From Acetobacteraceae bacterium (lineage in GTDB: Bacteria; Pseudomonadota; Alphaproteobacteria; Acetobacterales; Acetobacteraceae): a stretch of 7,118 bases of DNA. Numbering within the stretch: the first letter of the stretch is position 1; each line of letters starts with the position of its first letter. Positions 5,905 through 7,118 of this stretch are shown piece after piece. A model generated the notes under the pieces. That model was not told the DNA's origin and did not search any database. It was given only the letters and a program-made list of their open reading frames with translations. A program made the translations under genes and the position numbers. The stretch is taken from NCBI GenBank assembly GCA_003164305.1, contig PLSZ01000189.1, forward strand, positions 1,166 to 8,283, in the 5' to 3' direction.

Positions 5905-6927
5905 TTACACCACATCGTTCGGCCGCAGCCGGCACAATGCGGCGTCCGCGTCGCTTTCGATCTGCACCGTGGCGTGGCCGATGCCAAACCGCCGCCGCAG
6001 TTCGGCGGCGAGATCGTGTGGCCGCCGGTCCTCGGGCTGCCCGCCGCAGACCAGATGCGCGGTCAGCGCGGTTTCGGTGGTGCTCAAAGCCCAGATGTGA
6101 AGGTCGTGGACCTCGATCACGCCGGGTAGCGCCACGAGCCAGTCGTGCACGGCGGCGCGGGACACGCTGGCGGGCACGGCGTCCATCACCAGATCCGAGG
6201 CCTCTCGCAATGCCGCCCAGGTGCCGTGGGCGATGACGAAGGCGATGAGCAGGCTGGCGGCGGGGTCGAGCCAACCCCAGCCGGTCAGACGCATGCCCAA
6301 CGCCGCCAGCACGACGCCCAGAGACACCGCGGCGTCGGCGGCGAGATGCAGATATTGCGCGCGGATATTCAGGTCCCCGTGGCGGCCGCCCAGAAACAGC
6401 AGCGCGGAGCCGCCGTTGACCACGATACCGATCGCGGCGACCAGCATCACGGTGCCGGAAGAGACTGGCGCCGGCTGTTGCAGGCGGTGCAGAGCCTCAA
6501 GGCCGATGGCGCCGACCGACACCAGCAGGATGGCGGCGTTGGCCAGCGCGGCGAGGATCGAAAAGCGGCCCCAGCCGTAGGTCCGCCGCACGGTCGGCGG
6601 CCGCCGGTGCAGCCAGACGGCGGCCCATCCCAGAAGCAGGCCAAGCACGTCGCCCAGATTATGCACCGCGTCGGCGACCAGGGCGACCGAGTTGGCGGCG
6701 AACCCGAAGCCGATCTCGGCCAAAGCGAACGCCAGATTGACGCCGGCGCCGATGGCGAAGGCGCGGTCGAGTCGATCCGGAACCGGATGGTGGTGACCGT
6801 GATGCGAATGCCCATGCGCGCCTGGCGCGTGGTCATGCCCGTGGTGGTCATGCTGCGCGTGACCGTCCCGCCCGTCGCCGCGGCCATGAACCGGGTGCGT
6901 ATGCTGTTCGGGCTTGCCTGTGTCCAT
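5905..6927 (-). CDS. Cation diffusion facilitator (CDF) family transporter, probably zinc efflux (CzcD/ZitB-like)
   Basis: An inner-membrane cation/proton antiporter of 340 aa. The start at 6927 (MDTGKPEQ) is preferred because GGGAA lies a few bases upstream; an ATG at 6972 and a TTG at 6993 are in frame but would add an atypical extension. Residues 9-47 hold 16 His in HxH-like runs, a cytoplasmic metal-binding segment common in zinc CDFs. Hydrophobic segments begin near residue 53. Segment II has ADAVHNLGD (His89, Asp93) and segment V has HLAAD (His194, Asp198); this HxxxD in both helices is the tetrahedral site typical of zinc-selecting members. After segment VI the soluble C-terminal domain has VHDLHIWALS (about 273-282), a family hallmark. 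It should export Zn2+, with Co2+ or Cd2+ possible. Divergent from uppP, with a 7-bp inverted repeat at its translation start. Confidence 0.94.
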   Translation of the reverse strand: MDTGKPEQHTHPVHGRGDGRDGHAQHDHHGHDHAPGAHGHSHHGHHHPVPDRLDRAFAIGAGVNLAFALAEIGFGFAANSVALVADAVHNLGDVLGLLLGWAAVWLHRRPPTVRRTYGWGRFSILAALANAAILLVSVGAIGLEALHRLQQPAPVSSGTVMLVAAIGIVVNGGSALLFLGGRHGDLNIRAQYLHLAADAAVSLGVVLAALGMRLTGWGWLDPAASLLIAFVIAHGTWAALREASDLVMDAVPASVSRAAVHDWLVALPGVIEVHDLHIWALSTTETALTAHLVCGGQPEDRRPHDLAAELRRRFGIGHATVQIESDADAALCRLRPNDVV

Positions 6928-6931
6928 CGTT

Positions 6932-6958
6932 CCCGGTCTATGCCACGAACCGACCGGG
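6932..6958. promoter_or_regulatory. Inverted repeat just upstream of the CDF start
   Basis: CCCGGTC (6932-6938) and GACCGGG (6952-6958) are perfect reverse complements. Half-sites lie 20 bases apart centre to centre, about two helical turns. In the CDF transcript the second arm runs into the GGGAA taken as RBS. It could be an operator or an RBS-masking hairpin. A 7-bp repeat is expected by chance in a window this size, so only position makes it notable. Confidence 0.3.
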
Positions 6959-6989
6959 TAAGCCCACTCCATCCGCCCGATTCGCCTCG

Positions 6990-7040
6990 CCAAACGGGAT
7001 CAGTCCCCAAACGGAACCAGCCCCTAAAGGGAAACAGCCT
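6990..7040. repeat. Three tandem 17-bp repeats directly upstream of uppP
   Basis: Units at 6990-7006 (CCAAACGGGATCAGTCC), 7007-7023 (CCAAACGGAACCAGCCC) and 7024-7040 (CTAAAGGGAAACAGCCT) share the pattern C-Y-AAA-S-GG-R-A-N-CAG-Y-C-Y with no spacer. The array ends two bases before the uppP ATG, and the third unit supplies its Shine-Dalgarno (AAAGGGA, 7026-7032). The flanks do not continue the pattern. The unit is not a multiple of three, so it is not a coding repeat. Confidence 0.75.
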
Positions 7041-7041
7041 T

Positions 7042-7118
7042 ATGAATGCGCTTCAGGCGGTCTTGATCGCCATCCTGCAGGGAGCCACCGAGTTGTTCCC
7101 GGTCAGCAGCCTCGGCCA
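7042..7118 (+). CDS. uppP: Undecaprenyl-diphosphatase, 3'-truncated by the window edge
   Basis: Only 25 codons are present, but the N-terminus MNALQAVLIAILQGATELFPVSSLG is diagnostic: QGATE (residues 13-17) is the (E/Q)xxxE active-site motif, and LFPVSSxG is the strongly conserved segment after it. The second motif (PGxSRS) would lie outside the window. The enzyme is an integral membrane protein that dephosphorylates undecaprenyl diphosphate to recycle the lipid carrier of peptidoglycan and other envelope polymers; it was first known as BacA for bacitracin resistance. GGGA nine bases upstream, within the third 17-bp repeat, supports the start. Transcription is divergent from the CDF gene across about 114 bases. 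Confidence 0.95.
   Translation, partial: MNALQAVLIAILQGATELFPVSSLG

Noticed and set aside
1..7118. CRISPR array, tRNA, transposon ends or phage att sites
   Set aside because: No regularly spaced long repeats, cloverleaf-like sequence, transposase gene or target-site duplication could be seen. The 17-bp tandem repeats have no spacers and are too short and few for CRISPR.

Overview
The window is GC-rich, densely coded bacterial chromosome. Codon use, the type of genes, and a GC-rich multi-hairpin intergenic cassette (5811-5898) of a kind I associate with Acetobacteraceae suggest an alphaproteobacterium, probably Rhodospirillales/Acetobacteraceae. This is an impression from the sequence and was not tested by a search. 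I see no insertion sequence, phage gene, CRISPR array, tRNA or rRNA.

Layout. (1) Plus strand, 1-2624: the 3' part of a gamma-glutamyltransferase-family Ntn hydrolase, followed with no gap by a tandem PCC/DUF296-domain protein. The two look like one transcription unit. (2) Convergent intergenic region, 2625-2825, with a weak terminator and a 10-bp inverted repeat. (3) Minus strand, 2826-4025: a type 1 (branched-chain amino acid/amide type) periplasmic substrate-binding protein. Its Shine-Dalgarno lies inside a perfect 9-bp hairpin, and its leader holds stems that compete with each other. (4) Minus strand, 4126-4482: an HU-family DNA-binding protein with a Lys/Ala-rich N-terminal tail. (5) Minus strand, 4637-5781: a type II haloacid dehalogenase-like hydrolase and a hot-dog acyl-CoA thioesterase, coupled by a 4-nt ATGA overlap. 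(6) Minus strand, 5905-6927: a CDF zinc/cation exporter with a His-rich N-terminus, separated from the HAD gene by the hairpin cassette. (7) Plus strand from 7042: the first 25 codons of uppP, divergent from the CDF gene and preceded by three tandem 17-bp repeats.

How the genes may work together. The Ntn hydrolase, PCC protein and convergent substrate-binding protein could belong to uptake and hydrolysis of an amide or gamma-glutamyl-like compound; this is inference from adjacency only, and no permease or ATPase gene is present. The HAD and thioesterase genes are translationally coupled. HU, the CDF exporter and UppP look like independent housekeeping or homeostasis genes.

No clearly new multi-gene system is visible. 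The most unusual signals are non-coding: the leader of the substrate-binding protein gene (4032-4127) and the 17-bp repeats in front of uppP (6990-7040).
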